This document shows, piece by piece, positions 63,566 through 64,000 of a stretch of 64,000 bases of DNA. Within the stretch, counting starts at the first letter, position 1, and each line of letters opens with the position of its first letter. The notes below the pieces were generated by a model that searched no databases, was not told the DNA's origin, and saw only the letters and a program-made list of their open reading frames with translations. The stretch is from Patiria miniata (lineage: Eukaryota; Echinodermata; Asteroidea; Valvatida; Asterinidae), in assembly GCF_015706575.1 (NCBI RefSeq), contig NW_024037071.1, positions 9,289,774-9,353,773 on the forward strand. The letters are read 5' to 3'. The position numbers and the translations under genes are program-made.

Positions 63566-64000
63566 GGGCAATTCCACGGTAACGGAAGGACGTTTTCACT
63601 CATTAAACAAAATTTCAAATGTGTGTATCACAGACACTGTTCATAGTTACAGCAAACAAATGTCACAATTGTATTGCTATAATGCTACTTTCATTTTCCA
63701 CACTTTTGAGGGGGAAAGAATGCCTCCCGTTTTTGAATAATGAATATTAATGAGGTCGGTAACGGAAGGACGGTAAAACGGACAAGGGTTTTTCAACTTA
63801 CTCGCGTTTTGCGTAAACTCTGTGAATTTTATGGGGCAATTATATTTTAAAGGTAAGAAATGGAATCCCTGAAGCTTTATCTATACTATACCGCCTTTCA
63901 TTTGACTTTAAGTGTTTCGGTAATATAATTACAACGTTTTAAGCAGATTATGATTTGGTAACGGAAGGACGGTAACGGAAGGACAAAAGGTTTACTCAAT
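63566..64000. mobile_element. GGTAACGGAAGGAC element, copy 2, cut by window edge
   Basis: Begins GGGCAATTCCACGGTAACGG and follows, inverted, the right end of copy 1 (37190-37628) with few differences. The 14-mer occurs at about 63577, 63757 and twice near 63957-63984. The rest lies beyond the window. Confidence 0.8.

Overview
The window looks like nuclear DNA from an invertebrate deuterostome (echinoderm, hemichordate or amphioxus type). This rests on vertebrate-like intron-rich genes with phase-consistent GT-AG introns, an AT-rich background, and many short DNA transposons, SINE-like repeats and minisatellites. I cannot name the species. Exon boundaries were placed by hand from splice signals, reading phase and remembered family protein sequences; no search was run.

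There are five host genes. KCMF1 (+, 2099-10818; first exon not found) is a zinc-finger E3 ubiquitin ligase. DDX56 (-, 21101-30850) is a nucleolar DEAD-box helicase. DHX15 (+, 31208-48629) is a spliceosomal DEAH-box helicase. BCCIP (-, 52261-59286) is a ribosome-biogenesis and BRCA2/p21-binding factor. The first exon of a probable UROS gene (+, 60787-60858) runs on past the window. DDX56 and DHX15 are head to head with 357 bp between their start codons. DHX15 and BCCIP converge, and BCCIP and UROS diverge. This is the same arrangement I recall for DHX32-BCCIP-UROS in vertebrates, where DHX32 is a DHX15 paralogue. One KCMF1 intron (4806-7687) has AT-AC ends, a consensus U12 donor and a U12 branch site.

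Most of the rest is mobile DNA. The intergenic stretch 10.8-21.1 kb holds a nested pair: a hAT-like MITE split by a young, incomplete Ty3-type LTR element (14751-20073). Introns carry a hAT-like element with GAGGCC arrays at both ends (4945-6809), a 2-kb element built around a 14-bp motif (35651-37628, second copy at the right edge), a 22-bp-TIR element holding 184-bp tandem units (31489-33121), three families of TTAA-bounded MITEs (about 14 copies), TA- and TTA-flanked foldback MITEs, tRNA-derived SINEs, LINE remnants, a 17-bp and a 12-bp minisatellite, and a 270-bp tandem duplication that copied the end of a DHX15 exon with its donor site.

The genes share themes (RNA helicases, ribosome biogenesis) but do not form one pathway. 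I found no new multi-gene system. The most novel material is the transposon families, the U12 intron and the conserved gene order.
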